Shown: positions 33,428 through 47,084, numbered from the stretch's first letter. The stretch: DNA of 64,000 nucleotides from Panulirus ornatus (GCF_036320965.1 NC_092287.1:4182297-4246296), one strand, 5' to 3'. Notes: a model not told the origin generated them from the sequence alone. Numbers and translations are program-made.

Positions 33428-33830
33428 AATAGATAGTAGAGAGTTCCAGAGTTTCAACTTGTAGGGAAAGAAGTAGGTATCAAAATGGCCCAGCCTTGAG
33501 TTGCCAATGGCCACACAATAATCATTTGATGCAGCAGCTTCCCGAGTACTGCGTAGTCTAGCTAGGGGTGGGGGCACACAAGCGGCCAACTCTTGGGAGC
33601 AGAAACCAAAGTTATACCTATAGAAGAGGGAAAGTGAGCCAATATTGTGGTGTAGGACAAGGGGATCAAGTTTGGAGTTAGCCTGGGACAGTTTATAAGT
33701 CGGATTGCTTTACACTCAACTCTGTCAAGTAAGCACACAGGGATAGAACCACCCCAAATGTGAAAGTAGTACTCTATACAAGGACAAATCAATCCATTGT
33801 ACAAATGAAGCAACTATTCAGGAGTTATGT
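33428..33830 (-). pseudogene. relic of a second non-LTR retrotransposon lineage (jockey/CR1-like RT C-terminus)
   Basis: Reverse-strand reading gives PCIEYYFHIWGGS, LLDRVECKAIRLI, LIPLSYTTILA, then in another frame CVPPPLARLRSTREAAASN and FFPYKLKLWNSL. These are the familiar C-terminal phrases of jockey-type RT proteins in arthropods and are unlike the main LINE of this window. There is a frameshift near 33575. Confidence 0.7.
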
Positions 33831-33839
33831 CATCTGAAC

Positions 33840-36335
33840 AGGGAAAAGTTTGTACATACAGTCCCTTGGTTGAGAAGACATATAGGTATTCTAAGATGAC
33901 AAAGAAACTGTTTTTTTTGGTGAAGGAGACAGCATTGTAACCAGCATTGGGACACTAATAAAGGGGATGATGTTTTAACAACTAAACAGCAGCCAGCACT
34001 GCAGGAAGAAAAGGAATCTGTTGTATAGATGCTAAAAATGCAGCCCAAAAGAAGCTTCACTTTGGCATCTGAAAACCAAAATTCAATGTTTTCTATGATG
34101 GTGGGCTGAGACAGGATCTGCTCACAGATTGAAGAATAGAATTGTAGCTCATCTTAGGACAAATCTTCAGGTCCATTCACAAAGAAAAAACATCTGGTGA
34201 AGTAAAAGAAACTCAGAGTAGCCAATACTGATGCACAATTTTTTTTTCTTTTGTTTCTATGTACCAGACATGTTTGCTACTAAATTTGTCTCTATCAATT
34301 AGAAGTCAAAATTCATTGATAAATCTTGCATAATGAAAACTAAATGTACATCAGCAACATCCTTGTGCCAGTCTATAGGAAAGGGATTGAGGACTTTTAT
34401 TCTGACAAATCAAAATCCAAAAATGATCCATACATGTTCATCTCTTGTACTGCTTTACTTAGTGCTATTTTGGCATGCTTTTTCATAGTCATACTGTAAT
34501 TTGCTTAGCAATCTGTATTATAACACTCTCAACATTCAAATGGGACGCACTCAACCACAGTGAAGTACATAAATGCTAATCTGAGATCTGGAGGGCCCCT
34601 TACGTTCAATCATTGGTTAAAACTATTCTTAAAATCATAGAGGATGTACATGAATCTTTAAACAACTCCTTTGTCTGCTCTGATATGAAGCAGAAATAGG
34701 GCCCCAATAATGATAAAAATGGAAAGGCACCATTTAATATTTGAATCCAAGTATACAACCCAATGATGTATGCCTTTGAGAGTATTGCTTATTCAGGAGA
34801 TGGTTAAAAGCTCGAAGGAGCTAAAGAGAGATTATCCTTGGGTCAGATGTTAATCATTCTGATGTTTGCAGGGGATGGTTTAATTGGTTTAAGTCATGCT
34901 AAATTAAGGTCTAAGAGTTATTTTAACTTCAACTTATGTGTAACAAAATCAAAATTTCATTTTCTGATGCACACTACATTAGCAGTAAATAATCTCCAGT
35001 ATGACCAGTTGTGTAATAATCTTAAAATATATATATATTTTTTGTAATCCCAGAGCATATGTGGTAAATGAATTGAACTAATCAACTTTACTTCTTATGG
35101 GAATATAATTACCACTTAATGGCAACTGCCTCTAATTGTATGCAACTGATCTAACCTATATGTACAGAAGAGTTGATAACAAATAGACACATGGACATAA
35201 AGATAGCAATCACTATGTCACAATTCCATCTAAATACTCTGAAACTATACTGCAAAGAATACTGTCAAAACACTGATAGCTTTGGCAGTCTTTATTTGAG
35301 AACCAAACAAAATACTTTTCTACTCAGTTTTATCATTTATTCTAAAAGACTTTGGGTGAACCTCTATTTCTTCCATAGTAACAGCCAAAATCTATGATAA
35401 AGAAAAACTCTAATATAGGTAGACCTCCACACCAAGTCCCCACTTTCAGAGGAACAGAGAAAAATCAATACAAAATCCTCTAAGGGAAACAATTTAAATC
35501 AGAAACAACATGTAGAGACAGCGGTTAAAAAGGACTACCTCAGTATGCTCGAGTTCAGAATATATGTAACAAGGTAACGAGACTTTCTATCTACCTCATT
35601 CAACTAAGCCTTTTCCTACACTCACAAAAGGGTGGCATATGCAGAATTTTTCCTATACATTTAGACTGTTTACCATAATGACAACTAGAAGCAAAGTTGC
35701 AAAAGTAATAATATTCCTTGAAGCACCAGCCAAAACATTCTGCATGTTGGTGAGACTGTCACATAAGGGAATACACAGTGATAGCTGATATCTCTATTCA
35801 CTGGTCAGACCTAAATCAGAAAGTCTGGATATGAAACAGTGATAAAGAAGAGAAAAAGTATGGAATGATTGTCATAACAGATGATGTAATTCAGTTCAAG
35901 TCATTAAAGAACATGTACAAGTATGAAACAAGAAAAAATAACTTTGGGGGTATAAGATAACTGTTAAAAATAAAATTTACAGATGTACAGGTCTTTATCT
36001 ACCAGGATTCTTGAGGTCAAATTGTATCTGTAATACAAGGGTCACGCAACTAGCATAGTTTCTACCAGTTGCTATCTGATGATACATTGCAATTACCATA
36101 CTGTATGATAAGTATTATGGACTGTACCATGATCGATAGTCATTTGTGCATGTCTTTTCCCTTGGCACACATCCAAATTCCATAAGCTACAAGATGGTGC
36201 AAAGAAGTAAAGGTGAAGCCACAAGTCTGGTACAGTATTATACAGTCAAAGGATATCAACCATGGTAAGAAAGTCAAACGGTTTTGATCAACTCTATAAC
36301 ATAGGGAGATATAAAACAGTCAACAAATAAAATTA
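33840..36335. other. intergenic region between NDUFB2 and ASCC3
   Basis: About 2.5 kb of AT-rich, mostly unique sequence. Short ORFs present lack domains. No RNA gene was recognised. Confidence 0.55.
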
Positions 36336-36339
36336 CATG

Positions 36340-36345
36340 TTTATT
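36340..36345 (-). promoter_or_regulatory. candidate NDUFB2 polyadenylation signal
   Basis: AATAAA on the minus strand about 350 nt after the NDUFB2 stop codon. It is the nearest canonical hexamer I noticed downstream; cleavage would follow near 36.32 kb. Confidence 0.35.
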
Positions 36346-36696
36346 TACATAAATTCACAAACTGTGATTTACATCATAAATATTACAAGGTAGAAACTAT
36401 ACATGATTAAATTCATACTTCAACAAGGTAAAACTGTGTGCAGTCCTATACACATAAATCTTACAACTTGTTTTGGTGTATGTCTGCCTAGCTGAACTAT
36501 AAGAGGAGGGATGGTGACAATAGTCAGGTGCAGTAAATATACTTGTTTTTCTTTTTTATAATGCATCAATATGATTACCTACATTTCTGATCAGCAGTTG
36601 TGAAGTTTCTCCTTTGTAAATAATGCTTTAACCACACTACCTCAACTGTTGTCATTCTTATTGATCTAACCTACATAAAATGTATGTATATATGCA

Positions 36697-36771
36697 TCAA
36701 TCTTCATCATCTGGTGGAATGCCAAGCTCTTGATCAGTCCACTTAGAGGGGTCAGGATAGGGGAATTCACC
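36697..36771 (-). CDS. NDUFB2: NDUFB2 exon 3 (C-terminus and stop)
   Basis: 75 nt after acceptor ttatctgcag: GEFPYPDPSKWTDQELGIPP, then DDED and TGA. The PYPDPS-W-T-D-x-ELGIP motif is diagnostic. Confidence 0.96.
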   Translation of the reverse strand, partial: GEFPYPDPSKWTDQELGIPPDDED

Positions 36772-38921
36772 CTGCAGATAATAAAAAAGCAAGAACATGT
36801 TATTGCTCATGCACTTGACATAAAAATATTAAAAAATTCTCTGTAGGGCCATCAGGATACAATTACATTCCATTTTCTACCATTTTAAAGTATCTTCTCA
36901 TCTAAGTCTGATCATTCTTCGTACAAAAACAGATGTCCATGGTTATATAAAAAGATTACGTAAAGAAAAATCAATGTGCTTGTCTAAAGACTGGAAGCTA
37001 GATGCACTGTTCTTCTCAGTGCTGTCACACCACAGAGTGGCAAATAATGCAAGAGAAAAAATAAAACATACTTGAGCTCAGGTACGTATGAGAACTTTCA
37101 TCATTAAAGTTACTCTAACAACGGTTCCCCAGAATGCCATGCTGTGACTGGGTAAAATGATCTTAAGTCATTGAAAACATTATACTGTACCAATAATTTG
37201 AGTGAAAGTGTGATTATCCAAACATGGTGTGAATAACTTAACCTCAAATTCACTTAATATGAACCTGTTTAGAGTGAGGATGTTCTGTACATTCCACAGG
37301 TGTAAAACTAGACCTATTACGCTAAATACATTAATCATGAAAGAAATTAGGCTAAAGGATAATGTTGATTGGTATTCACTATCTGGTATTAACTGGTCAC
37401 ATAGGAGTGACTGCAGCAATAGCTTGGTTCTAGATTCCTGACATATTTATACTTAAAGAAGCATTATGATAAAATCAACCCATAAACTGTTCTCAAAAAT
37501 CTGACAAAAGTTCCACATAACAGCTGACACACAGCCAATCTCAAAGCACTGTAATGATTCAGTGTCTTTCAACACAGTACCTTATTTCGACTTTGCTTTG
37601 GGGTTCCAAAGCAAACAGTCAATAATCATGTCTCATAACATACCCTGTTAAATAATGCATTATCTAATTGCACATTTATGATATCATATAAAAATAAATA
37701 CATAAAGACAGAAAATAAGACAATGAGCTTACAGTTATGTGTTCTGGCTCAGTTATAAGGTGATAAAGAATCCACCACCACATGAATGCCCCTAAGACTT
37801 CAGCCTGGAACAAAGTTAGTTTGCTCGGTGTTTCAGGAGCTGTTCGATAAGTCCACCTGTAAGAAAAGTCGCTTTGTAATGTTTTACCGCTTGGAAAACT
37901 AAACTAACACTATATGATGCTGTTACATGATACAATACTGTAAATAAGAATGTCCTAGGTATCACCACGTATTTTATGATTCAGTAATGGTTTACTGTAC
38001 TTTCCTTGCACCAACTTAATATGGCAGTGAACTTACTGTACATATCAACTTTTCACACATATAAGTTGATTAAATCACTAATAAAGATATATTCATTTGG
38101 GGGAGAAAGAAAAGACAATGAATTTTCAAAGGAATATGAAACCACATCAGTGAAAGTGTGAAAATAACACCTTGTTCTGATATGTTTGGTTCCAAAGGTA
38201 TTCCTTCTCAATATATCAAAGTGCAACATGGGGAATTCTCTTATGGCTTCTTACGGTTTTCTTCATACCACTGAGGTTAATCTGTTAAAACATGACATTC
38301 TAATTATACCTTCCATCTTAGGTTTTGTTAACTTTTTAATTTTTTTAATGAAAACTTTGGCAAAAGCTACATTTCTGGATACTCAGCATATTTGCTCTTC
38401 ACCTCTGGTTTGTTTCTGCCTTCATTTCTGGTGCAAAAACTGAGTTTTGCATTTCCAGGTGGTGTGATCCACGTACTACCAGTAACATGAGTTACTGCCC
38501 ATTAATGTTTCAGATTATTGGTATTGGGAGTTCTCAACATGACAAACTTATGGATTTTTCAAGTCATACATGTGAAAGTCTTTTACAAAATCAGTATCAT
38601 TCTCCCCTCAAAATCATTTCTAGCCCCACATATATTGACAGCAGAAGCTATTTGAATTTAAAGGAGATTAATACAGTGGCACAAGGAAAGTAAATAATTT
38701 CTCAAACTGCTTATAGGGGAATACGTAATCTTGAACCAAGATGACCTATCTTGAAAATTTCAAAATGAATGGATTCTACACTTGCAACCACTGGTCCAAA
38801 AAAGACATCATAATCGAAGGCAGAAGACTTACGCTCCACCTCCATGTCTTGGAACTGAGGTTTTAAAGCCTCTCGTTAATGCTGGGACAGTCCTAATTAG
38901 CTGCCTGACAGCGAACATCAT
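36697..38921 (-). CDS. NDUFB2: NDUFB2, complex I accessory subunit (complete, 3 exons)
   Basis: NADH dehydrogenase [ubiquinone] 1 beta subcomplex subunit 2 (AGGG subunit), a single-pass accessory subunit in the membrane arm of mitochondrial complex I. Exons: 38921-38833, 37856-37733, 36771-36697 (stop at 36699-36697), all GT-AG and in phase, giving 95 residues. Residues 1-25 form a basic, mitochondrial-type presequence (MMFAVRQLIRTVPALTRGFK), followed by the hallmark RHGGG. Residues 31-60 hold WTYRTAPETPSKLTLFQAEV, then the membrane segment GAFMWWWILYHLI. The C-terminus has GEFPYPDPSKWTDQELGIPP and ends DDED, as in animal NDUFB2. Its length is close to the family's usual 90-105. It lies about 5 kb upstream of ASCC3 on the same strand as a separate transcription unit. 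Confidence 0.95.
37733..37856 (-). CDS. NDUFB2: NDUFB2 exon 2 (membrane segment)
   Basis: 124 nt, acceptor cttacag, donor ACT|gtaagc. It encodes WTYRTAPETP... FMWWWILYHLITEPEHIT. The tryptophan-rich membrane helix is characteristic. Confidence 0.94.
38833..38921 (-). CDS. NDUFB2: NDUFB2 exon 1 (start codon, targeting sequence)
   Basis: ATG ATG at 38921-38916; either Met could start. It ends GGA GC|gtaagt, with the split Ala codon completed by exon 2. It encodes the presequence and RHGGG. Confidence 0.93.
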
Positions 38922-39651
38922 TACAGTGGGTTTGTTTTCCTCAGCCGATCAGCTGGTGATGCTCACGGTGGCCTACAGAGGGTGCTGTCTCCCACGGCAA
39001 GTCACCCTGCAAAATATTCCATCCTTGGAAAATATTGACAAGACCAGAATGGACCACTGTCGTTAAAAAGAAAATTTCTTTACTATTTGTTAACACTGTC
39101 TGTTAACTTTTTTTTTTTTGAATGAGCATTTCAATCTACACTAAATACTTCTGTACAGCGGAGGCGAGGAGACCAGTCTCGTACAACCTTTCACTCAAAA
39201 CAATGGTACAGGCAAAATTACCTGCAATCTTCATCCTTAACATCGTGTTAAGTTAGGTAGAGTTATAAATGATCAACATTACCAGAAATTATTATCTGAT
39301 TAGATTTAGATACTATAGATACCCAGAGATAACACTGGATCATTGATCTTAAACATCACCTTACTTTATCTCCTTTTCAGGCTTTACACACACGTATTAT
39401 CTATTTACCTATATCAGGTAGGTATATAGATAAATAGATGAAAAAATATATCTCTACAATTGCTTCAGAACCAATTCCTACGAATGATTTCTTGGTATTA
39501 AAAGGACCTTTCTACAGGTACATACATGAAGCCCAATGCTATGTTACTTCTAGTAGTAGGGAAACGTAGACTCATTTGCTTTCTATTGAGATAAAACCTC
39601 GCCTAAGAATCCTTTTTCACTTCCCGTGTAACCACATGCAGGCAGAGTCCG

Positions 39652-39984
<333 letters not shown>

Positions 39985-40060
<76 letters not shown>
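39985..40060. repeat. (TA)n microsatellite
   Basis: About 37 units, immediately left of SINE copy 6. Confidence 0.95.
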
Positions 40061-40063
<3 letters not shown>

Positions 40064-40064
40064 T

Positions 40065-40286
40065 CCCTGGGGATAGGGGAGAAAGAATACTTCCCACGTA
40101 TTCCCTATGTGTCGTAGAAGGCAACTAAAAGGGAAGGGAGCGGGGGGCTGGAAATCCTCCCCTCTCGTTTTTTTTTTTAATTTTCCAAAAGAAGGAACAG
40201 AGAAGGGGGCCAGGTGAGGATATTCCCTCAAAGGCCCAGTCCTCTGTTCATAACGCTACCTCTCTATCGCGGGAAATGGCGAATAG

Positions 40287-40290
<4 letters not shown>
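40065..40290 (+). mobile_element. SINE-like element, copy 6, inside (TA)n
   Basis: Complete form, ccctggggataggggagaaa to gggaaatggcgaatagtata. It has (TA)n on both sides with no other sequence between, so it inserted within a TA microsatellite or its tail and target are both TA-rich. Confidence 0.87.

Positions 40291-40363
<73 letters not shown>
40291..40363. repeat. (TA)n microsatellite
   Basis: About 36 units, immediately right of SINE copy 6. Confidence 0.95.
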
Positions 40364-40367
<4 letters not shown>

Positions 40368-40514
40368 CCAGAATCCCTCTTGGAACTTCTGTCACCCAAG
40401 GTTGCGCTACAGCCAGTAGCAGGGACAGGATGGAAACCTTTGAAAAGTACTTTTCCCATGAAAACACTTATGTGTACAACAAATGCACCAAAACCCACAG
40501 GAGGAAAGAAATGT

Positions 40515-41125
40515 GCGAGATCTTTCGTATATCAAATTTCCAGATACAGTGTGGGGAAGGGGGGACGAAGGTTCTGAGAGCGATGAAGAATGTGTGGAAG
40601 GACAGAACGTTAACTCGGAGAGCAAAAATTGGTATGTTGAAAGGAATAGTAGTTCCAGCAATGTTATATGGTTGCGAGGCATAAGCTATAGATAGGACTG
40701 AACGGAGGAGGGTGGATGTGTTGGAAATGAAATGCATGAAGACAATGTGTGGTGTGAGGTGGTTCGATCGAGTAAGGAATGAAAGGGTAAGAGAGATGTA
40801 AGGTAATAAAGAAACAAAATGTGGTTGAAAGAGCAGAAGAGGGTGTGATGAATTGGTTTGGACATATGGAGAGAATGAGTGAGGAAAGACTGACCAAGAG
40901 GATATATGTGTCGGAGGTGGAGGGAACAAGGAGAAGCGGGAGACCAAATTGGAGGTGGAAAGATGGAGTGAAAAATATTTTGAGCGATCGGGGCCTGATC
41001 ATACAGGAAGGTGAGAGGCGCGCAAGGAATAGAGTGCATTGGAACGATGTGGTATACCTGGGTCGACGTGCTGTCAGTGGACTGAACCAGGGCATGTGAA
41101 ACGTCTGGGGTAAACCATGGATCTT
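40515..41125 (+). pseudogene. old LINE 3' copy (broken)
   Basis: It runs from VLRAMKNVWKDRTLTRRAKI through MLYGCEA (stop follows), MDVLEMKCMKTMCGVRWFDR equivalents, then NWFGHMERMSEERLTKRIYV to the ORF end and gtctggggtaaaccatgg. One stop near 40682 and a frameshift near 40805 break it. Confidence 0.78.
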
Positions 41126-41129
41126 TCTC

Positions 41130-42450
41130 CCCCCAAGTCAGGATTCCTGATTCCCCCTCAGCCGGCTCATCCACCCACAGGAGCATAATACCATCATCAC
41201 TATCTACAACAAGGGGAGTTCTCCTTCAACGGATTCATTTACATAAACGACGGGCGTAGTGTAAACCTAACGCAAAGTAAACAATCGGTGGCTCTTATTC
41301 GTAAGAACTTTTTGAACTCAAAACCTTAGAGGAATTCAACGTGTCCAACTCATGAGACAATAACCTGAAAGAAAAAAAAGAAAAAAATGGACAATGAAAA
41401 CCTTTTACTCGCAGCTGGTCTCACGATTTGTGTCCAGCAATTTTTGAGACATGTTCCAATAACTGTAAACATTTTGGGCTGCTGAGGTTGAGGGGGTCAC
41501 TGTCTTCTGTTTGCTGGGAAGTGAGTGGACGGGATCAGATGTAGACGGGTTCCCGAGCAGGAGGCCAAGGGAGCAAGGCTGTGAATGAGGGACCAGTAGT
41601 GTTGAGGAAGGAGAGGTCTGAAAGGTGCAGAGTTACTGGCCAGCAAGCAAGGAGAAAGTCCGGGGTCGCTGGCATTCCCGAAGTCATCTTTTATAGAGGC
41701 AAAACCAGATCGAAAACCCGATATACTTTTGTAAGTAAAACTTTCCGACACTTACAACGTATCGGTGTATCACTGCAAGGGTAAGGTAGCCACAAGCTAT
41801 GATGAACGGCACAAATTCGGTGTGTATACGACGAGCATTCCCGCACTTGTAGCCAACGGGGCTAGAGTGTGCGGAGGTGGGTCTACATGATGTCCAGTAA
41901 GTAGCGTACTTTAGGAAGGGCAAGTGTACGGGGTGGCGCCGCCGGGCTGCCGCTGATGCTCTGCCTGGCCCTTACCATGCGAGGGGAGGCTGCTGCTCTC
42001 ACTGACCTCTCCTCTCTCTCTCTCGCGTCTGGTCATTCGTTTTTATCCGGGTCCGGTGAACCTTCCCTCTACCTTGCTTGAAGGCCGGGACGCCCCCAGT
42101 GTTGCTAGACCGGCAGTGGGTGCTGCATGACCCCTTGATCACGACAGCACGACCCTTGACACATGACCGATAAGGGTCATGTGTCAAAGGTCATGTACCC
42201 ATGGGTCGCGCTGAAGAGGTTTAGGTGCGTCAAATGGAAGACGAATCCCACCGAAGCCTCATACGAACTCTTTGCAGTCAGGGGTGATTTTTTTTTGAGG
42301 TTCAGTGGAGGGGTCGGTGAGTTGACCACATGGCACAGACGGTGGAGGTCAGGTCAGGTCAGATCAGGACCCCTTCCCATCCCACAGCAGACAGCGGCCA
42401 CAAGGGGGAGGAGGGGTGGAGCACAGGGACTCGTCACAACTTGGTCACCA
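41130..42450. other. no recognised gene; base composition shifts toward GC
   Basis: From about 41.5 kb the sequence becomes richer in G and C, with a GC-dense patch at 41930-42000 (ggcgccgccgggctgccgct). A promoter or unrecognised first exon is possible, but no conserved coding signal was found. Confidence 0.4.
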
Positions 42451-42462
42451 AACCATACCACC

Positions 42463-42893
42463 ACCAGGTCTCTCGTCCACACATCACCATACCACCACCA
42501 GGTCTCTCGTCCACACATCACCATATCACCACCAAGTCTCTCGTCCACACATCACCATACCACCACCAGGTCTCTCGTCCACACATCACCATACCACCAC
42601 CAGGTCTCTCGTCCACACATCACCATACCACCTCCAGGTCTCGTCCACACATCACCATACCACCACCAGGTCTCTCGTCCACACATCACCATACCACCAC
42701 CAGGTCTCTCGTCCACACATCACCATACCACCACCAAGTCTCTCGTCCACACATCACCATATCACCACCAGGTCTCTCGTCCACACATCACCATATCACC
42801 ACCAGGTCTCTCGTCCACACATCACCATACCACCACCAGGTCTCTCGTCCACACATCACCATACCACCACCAGGTCTCTCGTCCACACATCAC
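42463..42893. repeat. minisatellite, 34-bp unit
   Basis: About 12-13 copies of caccaccaggtctctcgtcc-acacatcaccatac with few variants and one shortened unit near 42630. As 34 is not a multiple of 3 and the unit lacks stops, all three plus frames are open; these ORFs are not genes. Confidence 0.93.
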
Positions 42894-43497
42894 ACGAAGA
42901 AATCAAATGGACTTAACACGAGCATTAAGATCCACCTGAAACATAGTAGCTGGATTGCTTTGCTCGGGAAACAGTGATCACGCTGATGTCACTGGATTAA
43001 CAGAAGCATTTATGAACACGGACAACAAGGGTATGAGTAGCGAGTATAATCTACCAGACTGCAAATAACATGTACGGGATACAGATGCTCGAAAAGGCGG
43101 AGCTGCACTCCGTAAAATCATACCCAAAACGCCACAGAAATTCATATGACAACATTTGCTACCGTCGAACACTTGTGTGTTGAGATTAGCCCACAGTTTT
43201 CCGGATATCATATAAACGTGGTATATGGACGCGCTTGTCAGCCAGCAGACAACTGACGCTGTCAAAGTACGAGAGCTTTCATCGATCAATACAGGGGCAT
43301 TTAATCTTCCAGAAATCAAGTGACGAACACTATCTCAGGTGTGGAAAGTGATTCCGTTAAACTAATCGGCTTCGTCAATGACAATTTTCTCTACGTGTTG
43401 GAGAACATCTACGCACTTGTGACCATAACATGGTGAGGGTCCACGTAACCATCAAAATCCGATTCCCCTAAAACCAGTGTTATTACCCAACGTGTTG

Positions 43498-43540
<43 letters not shown>

Positions 43541-44720
43541 TTTACCTTGCTACTCTTTTCTTCCACTGCTTTTATGGAGACGGCATACTTTTTTTTTCTC
43601 GCTTTTTAAGAAGTAGTTAAGGCCACACCAACTCGCTCGGACCCGTGTTTAAGGCCAGACCAACTCACTCGGACCCTGGGTCTGTGTACCTACGTGACCT
43701 CCGTTAAGGTTAACCCCCTTCGTGGAAGACCTCCTATAACACAACGCCGTCCACCTCCCCAACCCGAGACCTAAGGTGACCCAGAAACGGCCAGTGCCGG
43801 GCAAACGCGTTCCGATTCCAGGCCAGCTTTTTCACCGACAGGATCATGTACCATCATCATCTCAACCTTCAAGGTTAGCAGAGAGTACCTCACCAGCGTC
43901 ATGGGGTCTCACTGGAACACCCGGGTTCCAGCAGAGGAGCAGTATATGCCTTGTACCGCCCTGGAGCACAGTGTCCCCAGCCTGGCGGTTCCCTGGCTAC
44001 CCAAACTGATTCTTCGCAGAACGTGAAGCCTTAGTCGGACGAGCAGGCCACGGCAGATGTGGAGGGACTTAAACACGACGTAATCAAAGCAGATGATTAA
44101 TTCTAATAACCCAGGTTAAAAGGCTGTTAAGTGTCCGTACTGGGCTGGTGGCCGACCTCTGACCTCTACAATCAGATATTGAGGTCGGGAGGCGTGCTGG
44201 GCTGGCGCCTCTCATGTCAACAACTCTTGGTCAACACAACACACGTCTTGGTGTCGAAACAGACACGCCTCTCAGTTTCGGGACAGACAGACACACACGT
44301 CTCGACCCCAGGACAGACACGGGGCCTGGGTCCAGGCAGCTACATGAAAAGTCTGGCAAAGCAGATTTGAAACTGGGGGAGAAAAAAAAAATATGGCATC
44401 GAAGTTCGTCGTGGATTTGGCAAGGTTTTTCTTTATTCCACTAATTTCTTTAAAAGCGATGATAAAGCAAGAGGAAGATTTCCCACCATCATATCTCCAG
44501 TCTGATCACTTCCTCGTGAGCTGTAAGCGCTGTCTGACCGGCCCAGCACATGTTCTCATTGTCTGTCTTACGTACAATCGTCTACCAAAACAAGGGACAA
44601 ACCACACCTCCACAATGACTCAGTAGGGGAACACCTGGAAAACGAGAGGTTCGCCAGAGTGTGTGTTCGTCATATGTTCGCTGCCTGGAAGTGCGACAAT
44701 CGATTTCCAGGCTCTTTAGC
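42894..44720. other. no recognised gene
   Basis: Mostly unique. It includes an (AG)n tract (43501-43538) and a short tandem pair at 43612-43680 (taaggcca-accaactcgctcggaccc). ORFs of 75-115 codons lack domains. Confidence 0.45.
43501..43538. repeat. (AG)n microsatellite
   Basis: About 19 units. Confidence 0.95.
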
Positions 44721-44724
44721 CGAT

Positions 44725-44726
<2 letters not shown>

Positions 44727-44790
<64 letters not shown>
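44727..44790. repeat. (AC)n-(TA)n compound microsatellite
   Basis: About 15 AC then 17 TA units, directly before SINE copy 7. Confidence 0.95.
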
Positions 44791-44794
<4 letters not shown>

Positions 44795-45039
44795 CCGTGG
44801 GGATAGGGGATTAAGAATACTTCCCACGTATTCCCTGCGTGTCGTAGAAGGCGACTAAAAGGGGAGGGAGCGGGGGCTGGAAATCCTCCCCTCTCGTTTT
44901 TTTTTTTAATTTTCCAAAAGAAGGAACAGAGAATTGGGCCAGGTGAGGGTATTCCCTCAAAGGCCCAGTCCTCTGTTCTTAATGCTACCTCGCTAACGCG
45001 GAAAATGGCGAATAGTTTAAAAGAAAGAAAAAAAGAAAA

Positions 45040-45040
<1 letters not shown>
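44795..45040 (+). mobile_element. SINE-like element, copy 7, between TA tracts
   Basis: Complete form with ggggataggggattaagaat start and ctacctcgctaacgcggaaa end, A-rich tail (aaaagaaagaaaaaaag), and (TA)n on both sides. Confidence 0.87.

Positions 45041-45115
<75 letters not shown>
45041..45115. repeat. (TA)n microsatellite
   Basis: About 37 units between SINE copy 7 and a reversed LINE tail. Confidence 0.95.
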
Positions 45116-45123
<8 letters not shown>

Positions 45124-45575
45124 TATCTATTTATTTTGCTTAGTCGCTGTCTCCCGCGTTAGCGAGGTAGCGCCAGGAAACAGACGAAAGAATGGACCAA
45201 CCCACCCACATACACATGTATATACATACAAGTCCACACACGCAAATATACATACCTATACATCTCAATGTACACATATATATATATACACACAGACGTA
45301 TACATATATACACATGTACATAATTCATACTGTCTGTCTTTATTCATTCCCATCGCCACCCCGCCACACATAGAATAACAACCCCCTCCCCCTCATGTGT
45401 GCGAGGTAGCGCTAGGAAAAGACAAAAAAGGCCCCATTCGTTCACACTCAGTCTCTAGCTGTCATGTAATAATGCACCGAATCCACAGCTCCCTTTCCAC
45501 ATCCAGGCCCCACAGAACTTTCCATGGTTTACCCCAGACGCTTCACATGCCCTGGTTCAATCCACTGACAGCACT
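45116..45575 (-). mobile_element. LINE 3' end, long-form 3'UTR
   Basis: Reverse complement shows, from ORF side to end, gtgctgtcagtggattgaac, gtctggggtaaaccatgg, the long insert with a first tail module, the gtatgtatatg-rich stretch and the final module (ctacctcgctaacgcgggag) with an A-rich tail. It parallels 20479-20957. Confidence 0.8.
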
Positions 45576-45687
45576 TTCACACTCTCGTTCTGCCGTCCAC
45601 CTTCGACAAGATCATTCCCAAGACGTCTCTCACTCTGTCGGCAAATAAATGAACCATGAGGCAAAAGTAATTACCTTCCTTCACCCG

Positions 45688-45833
<146 letters not shown>

Positions 45834-46200
45834 TTCATAGGTAGTCCTATCATACGAAGTCGTAAAGATTCAAACATATGACAAGTTTATCTACATATTG
45901 TCCGATTCTCGGGTCATGGCTGGACTATCTTAAATATGTATCGTAGTGAGGAATATTTTACATCAATACTTCACCACATTTGTCCGGAATAAGAAGTGGA
46001 AAAACAGGACGATACTACTGGCAGCGGAAATGTCAAATGCTGTTCCCTAATAAAATATTAAACCTCTTAAAACTCACTAACAATTAGTCATTATGCTGAT
46101 TATAGAAGTTGCATGTATTTGCTATCGCAGGAAAAATATATATTTCGAAGACAAATCAACATTCTGAATTCCATTTAATCACTTTATGCAATCTCACTAT

Positions 46201-46332
46201 AGTTGAAGGTTATCATTGTATACAGTTGAAGGTTATCAATGTATACAACTGATGGTTATCAATGTATACAGTTGAAGGTTATCAATGTATACAGTTGAAG
46301 GTTATCAATGTATACAGTTGAAGGTTATCAAT
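46201..46332. repeat. minisatellite, 23-bp unit
   Basis: Nearly six copies of agttgaaggttatcaatgta-tac. Confidence 0.93.
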
Positions 46333-46509
46333 CACTAAAATGTAATTAGATCATTTATTTCTTTAAGTCAAGAATAAGATAATCTTATATTTGCTATAAA
46401 ACAATCTGGTATTTAATTATACATCATATATAAAAACTATTAAACGTTTCTCATTTTACGACTTAAAAAATATTGCTGAATGAATGAATACACGTACAAG
46501 AGTGGTGAA

Positions 46510-46915
46510 ATCTGAACAACGGAGATCATGCAGTATATTTGAACAACGGGAGATCACGCAGTATACCTGAACAACGGGGGATCATGAGGTATACCTGAAC
46601 AACGGGAGATCATGCAGTATACCTGAACAACGGGGGATCATGAGGTATACCTGAACAACGGGAGATCATGCAGTATATTTGAACAACGGGAGATCACGCA
46701 GTATACCTGAACAACGGGAGATCATGCGGTATACCTGAACAACGGGAGATCATGCGGTATACCTGAACAACGGGAGATCATGCGGTATACCTGAACAACG
46801 GGAGATCATGCGGTATACCTGAACAACGGGAGATCATGCGGTATACCTGAACAACGGGAGATCATGCGGTATACCTGAACAACGGGAGATCATGTAGTAT
46901 ATCACAACAACGGAG
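46510..46915. repeat. minisatellite, 28-bp unit
   Basis: About 14 copies of tgaacaacgggagatcatgc-ggtatacc. Right-hand units are almost identical; left-hand units vary (gaggtatac, cagtatatt), so growth has been recent on the right. Confidence 0.93.
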
Positions 46916-46994
46916 AATCGTATGCTAAAGAGGCAGATGTCAGTAACAAGCATACAATTTGCATTAACACACTGGTCTAGAAAACAGTAACACA

Positions 46995-46996
<2 letters not shown>

Positions 46997-47081
<85 letters not shown>
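46997..47081. repeat. (TA)n microsatellite
   Basis: About 42 units. Confidence 0.95.

Positions 47082-47084
<3 letters not shown>

Noticed and set aside
41930..42010. GC-rich patch whose reverse strand contains ATG followed by gtaagg, as if a start codon at an exon end
   Set aside because: Too short to support a coding call. It could be chance in a GC-rich stretch, and no partner exon was identified.
42163..42977. Three overlapping ORFs of 166-258 codons on the plus strand
   Set aside because: They are the three frames of one 34-bp tandem repeat without stops and read the same peptide cycle.
46510..46915. 28-bp repeats considered as a CRISPR array
   Set aside because: The units are contiguous, with no spacers, and the setting is an animal genome; it is a minisatellite.
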